23,575 nt of DNA from Gammaproteobacteria bacterium (GTDB lineage: Bacteria > Pseudomonadota > Gammaproteobacteria > Chromatiales > Chromatiaceae), in NCBI GenBank assembly GCA_024277555.1, contig JAJRUY010000060.1, forward strand, positions 1 through 23,575. Reading direction: 5' to 3'. Each line of letters starts with the position of its first letter. The first letter of the stretch is position 1. The notes below the pieces were generated by a model. It did not search any database. It worked only from the letters and a program-made list of their open reading frames with translations, and was not told where the DNA came from. The translations under genes were made by a program, and so were the position numbers. This document shows, piece after piece, positions 21,111 to 23,575 of the stretch.

Positions 21111-23575
21111 ATGTCTATACTAGATTATGTTCCAGAAGATAAAGCCCCGCTGCCTCCCAAGAATGCGGAAGTTCTGACAACCTGTTGTGACTATTGTGTT
21201 GTCGCCTGCGGTTACAAGATCTACCGCTGGCCGGCAAATGCAAAAGACGGTGGTCCCAAGGCTTCACAGAATGCCTTCGGAGTGGATTTCCCTACCGGCC
21301 CGATGCAGGCCTGGGTGGCGCCTACGCAGCACAATGTAGTAGCGCACAATGGCAAGCCGCACAATGTGGTCATCGTTCCTGACAAGGACTCCAAGGTGGT
21401 CAACATCGGTGGTGATTCCTCCATTCGCGGCGGCACCATTGCCGAGAAGTGCTATAACCCCAAGAAACCTACCAGAGATCGTCTCATGTCACCCATGATT
21501 CGCATCAACGGTGCCTTGCAGCCGGTTTCCTGGGATACCGCGCTGGATGTCGCGGCCGAGCTGATCAAGCATACGGTCAAGACCCATGGGGCCAACGCCT
21601 ACGGGATGAAGACGTTTTCCTATCAGTTCGTGGAAAACACCTACGCCCTTTCCAAGTTTTCCAAGGGCGCCATCAACACCGCGAACTTCACCTTCCATGA
21701 CACGCCGGCTGATGTGACCTCGACGCCTGGATTCCGGGATGCGGGTTTTGACAACTTCGGCCCGGCTTATAAAGACTGGGGTGATGCCGAGGTACTGATG
21801 ATCTGCGGTACCGATCCGTATGAAACCAAGACCATGATCTTCAACCAGTTCATGAAGCCGGCCATCGATCAGGGTCAGAAAACCATCTGGCTGAACGTAC
21901 GGGAAACTGCCGGTCTGGCCTATGCCAAGAGCAGGGGGAATGCCCTGTTCATCCAGGTTGATCCGGGTACGGATGTTCCGGTTCTGGGCGCCATTGCCCG
22001 GGTCATTCTTGAAAATGGCTGGGAAGACTCCGACTGGATCAAGAAGTGGGTCAACAACAAATGGGAGTCAAGCTCCGGTTTCGGTCAGGGCACTCGTAAC
22101 ACGCCCTGGCAGTGGCGTACCACTTGGGGCAAATTTCAGACCAATGGTGTTGACGATTACAAAAAGTGGAATCTGGCCCAGAAGGAGTATGACCCCAGGG
22201 AAGCTGCCAGGATCGCCAATATTCCTGTCGAGCAGATCTATCAGGCCGCAGAGTGGATGGCCAAGCCCAGGGCGGACGGCACCCGCCCCAAAACCTCTCT
22301 GGCTATCGAGAAGGGCTTCTACTGGTCCAACAATACCGGTAATACCAATGCCGTAAGTTCACTCGCTACCATTTGTGGTGCCGGTGGCCGTCCGGGACAG
22401 GTAGTTGGCCGTATGGGTGGACACCAGCGTGGTGGCACCGGCGGCGCTGGTCTTCCTCGCAACAAGTCTCCACAGAAGCGTCCTGGTCGCCGTCGCCAGG
22501 CCATGGATTGTGACCGCTATTTCTATTCCGGTCTCACCCGCTTTGCCCATGTGGTTGGCACCACCTGGATTCAGGCCATGTGCGGAGCCCAGGGCTTGAA
22601 TGACAAGTTCGAGGAACTGGTTACCAACAACCCCAACCAGGTGCGCTCTTCCAACAAGCAGGCGATTATCGACACACTGAAGAAGCGCATGGACTCTGGC
22701 GGCACCGTGGTGCTCAACCAGGACATCTACCTGCGTGATCCCATTGGTTCCAGGTTTGCCGACATCGTGCTGCCTGCAGCTACCTGGGGTGAGGAGGACT
22801 TTGTACGGGCCAACGGCGAGCGCCGTATCCGCCTGTATTCCAAGTTCTATGATGCTCCGGGTGATGCCAAGCCGGACTGGTGGATTGTGGCACAGCTGGC
22901 CAAGCGCATGGGCTTCGATGGCTATGACTGGAAAAACTCCAACGAAGTCTGTGAAGAGTCTTCCCGCTTCAGCCGTGGCAATCGCAAGGCCTATCATATG
23001 ATCAAGGTGGCAGCTCACAAAGAGGGCAAGACCTTGCATGAGAAGCTGCGCGAGATGGGCACCGAGGGTATTCAGGGGCCGACCTTCTACAACTACAAGA
23101 CTGGTGAGTTACTGGGCACCGTGCGCCTGCACGATACCGAAATGACTCCGGAAAGGATGGAGATGGAAGGCCGCACCCAGGGTGCGAATATGGTCAACAA
23201 GAAGATGACCCATTTCAACTCCCAGACGGGCAAGGTTAACATCCAGAAACATCCCTGGAGCCTGTTCTCCGATTACTGGGAGTGGATGAGTCCCAAGGGT
23301 GATGAGCTCTGGCATACCAATGGACGCATCAATGAGATCTGGCAGTCCGGTTTCGATGATGTGGATCGTCGCGCCTACATCGCCCAGCGCTGGCCGGAGA
23401 ACTGGACCGAGATCCATCCTGATGATGCTGCCGCCCGCGGTATCGAGTCCGGAGACAAGATCCTCTTGTACACCGACCGCGTGCCGGTGTTCCGCCAGAC
23501 CATCAAGGGTGTACACGGGTCAGACTTCAACTTTGCAGAGTTGCTGAAGAATGGCTGGATCGAGCTGAACAAGGC
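21111..23575 (+). CDS. idrA: AioA-family molybdopterin oxidoreductase large subunit, probable iodate reductase IdrA (partial)
   Basis: The ATG at 21111 follows GGAGG; 821 codons are present before the right edge. The N-terminus has C26-x2-C29-x3-C33 and a serine (S104) 71 residues after the last cysteine, the [3Fe-4S] pattern of AioA (Cys21, 24, 28 and Ser99). Many segments align with AioA: CGYKIYRWP, WDTALDVAAELI, DPYETKT, RMGGHQRGG, NGERRIRLYSKF, NGRINEIWQSGF. Arg434 and His438 match the arsenite-pocket Arg419 and His423, but the segment FHDTPADVTSTPGFRDAGF has no His or Glu where AioA has His195 and Glu203. With two dihaem peroxidases upstream, IdrA (iodate reduction in the periplasm) fits better than arsenite oxidation. 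It has no signal of its own and should be co-exported with the Tat-signal Rieske subunit. Confidence 0.8.
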   Translation, partial: MSILDYVPEDKAPLPPKNAEVLTTCCDYCVVACGYKIYRWPANAKDGGPKASQNAFGVDFPTGPMQAWVAPTQHNVVAHNGKPHNVVIVPDKDSKVVNIGGDSSIRGGTIAEKCYNPKKPTRDRLMSPMIRINGALQPVSWDTALDVAAELIKHTVKTHGANAYGMKTFSYQFVENTYALSKFSKGAINTANFTFHDTPADVTSTPGFRDAGFDNFGPAYKDWGDAEVLMICGTDPYETKTMIFNQFMKPAIDQGQKTIWLNVRETAGLAYAKSRGNALFIQVDPGTDVPVLGAIARVILENGWEDSDWIKKWVNNKWESSSGFGQGTRNTPWQWRTTWGKFQTNGVDDYKKWNLAQKEYDPREAARIANIPVEQIYQAAEWMAKPRADGTRPKTSLAIEKGFYWSNNTGNTNAVSSLATICGAGGRPGQVVGRMGGHQRGGTGGAGLPRNKSPQKRPGRRRQAMDCDRYFYSGLTRFAHVVGTTWIQAMCGAQGLNDKFEELVTNNPNQVRSSNKQAIIDTLKKRMDSGGTVVLNQDIYLRDPIGSRFADIVLPAATWGEEDFVRANGERRIRLYSKFYDAPGDAKPDWWIVAQLAKRMGFDGYDWKNSNEVCEESSRFSRGNRKAYHMIKVAAHKEGKTLHEKLREMGTEGIQGPTFYNYKTGELLGTVRLHDTEMTPERMEMEGRTQGANMVNKKMTHFNSQTGKVNIQKHPWSLFSDYWEWMSPKGDELWHTNGRINEIWQSGFDDVDRRAYIAQRWPENWTEIHPDDAAARGIESGDKILLYTDRVPVFRQTIKGVHGSDFNFAELLKNGWIELNK

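Noticed and set aside
21111..23575. Arsenite oxidase (AioA) as the primary call
   Set aside because: His195 and Glu203 equivalents of the arsenite pocket are missing and two dihaem peroxidase genes are in the same operon, as in idr clusters. Family membership is kept, substrate is not.

Overview
The window looks like a respiratory gene region of a proteobacterium, most likely a gammaproteobacterium with versatile anaerobic or microaerobic energy metabolism. This rests on gene content (c-type cytochromes, Tat-exported Rieske protein, AioA-family molybdoenzyme, sigma-54-type promoters) and moderately GC-rich codon use judged by eye; no rRNA or marker gene is present to fix the taxonomy. No tRNA, rRNA, insertion sequence or CRISPR array was seen.

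Left half, minus strand (11117 down to 1): one tightly packed gene series. In transcription order it encodes a HEAT-repeat protein, an exported cupredoxin-like protein, a 42-residue membrane protein, a double universal-stress-protein domain fused to five PCP_red repeats, a radical SAM/SPASM-like enzyme fused to four PCP_red repeats, a HemY-type protoporphyrinogen oxidase, a small membrane protein, and a PAS-containing membrane sensor that runs off the left edge. PCP_red is the small domain at the C-terminus of the BchB/ChlB subunit of dark protochlorophyllide reductase. Nine copies in two neighbouring proteins, next to HemY and a NirJ/Ahb-like radical SAM enzyme, point to tetrapyrrole handling or modification (inference).

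Middle, plus strand (11579 to 17678): a divergent operon for a membrane electron-transfer complex. It encodes two 50-residue single-helix proteins, a 634-residue divergent cytochrome bd subunit I-like protein (no CydB partner seen), a dihaem cytochrome c, an 805-residue protein joining three c-haem domains to an ethylbenzene-dehydrogenase-gamma-like haem-b domain, and a SCO/SenC copper chaperone. The 461-bp divergent spacer carries two outward-facing sigma-54-type promoters, each with a related GAA-N7-TTC inverted repeat about 95 to 132 bp upstream of its predicted start site. This suggests one enhancer-binding activator controls both operons.

Right end, plus strand (18172 to the right edge): two MauG/CCP-like dihaem peroxidases, a Tat-exported Rieske protein and an AioA-family molybdopterin subunit (cut by the right edge). 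This gene set matches the dissimilatory iodate reductase system (IdrA, IdrB, IdrP1, IdrP2) rather than arsenite oxidase, because two of the arsenite-pocket positions of AioA are replaced. The upstream 493 bp carry an FNR/ANR/DNR-type box, a third GAA-N7-TTC element, a weak sigma-54-like site and a 24-bp tandem duplication.

Working model (inference): the minus-strand proteins build, modify or regulate the haem groups of the divergently encoded bd-like oxidase/cytochrome complex, and the periplasmic cytochromes may also exchange electrons with the Idr-like reductase. The common inverted repeat suggests all three units may belong to one sigma-54-dependent regulon, whose sensor may be the PAS protein at the left edge.
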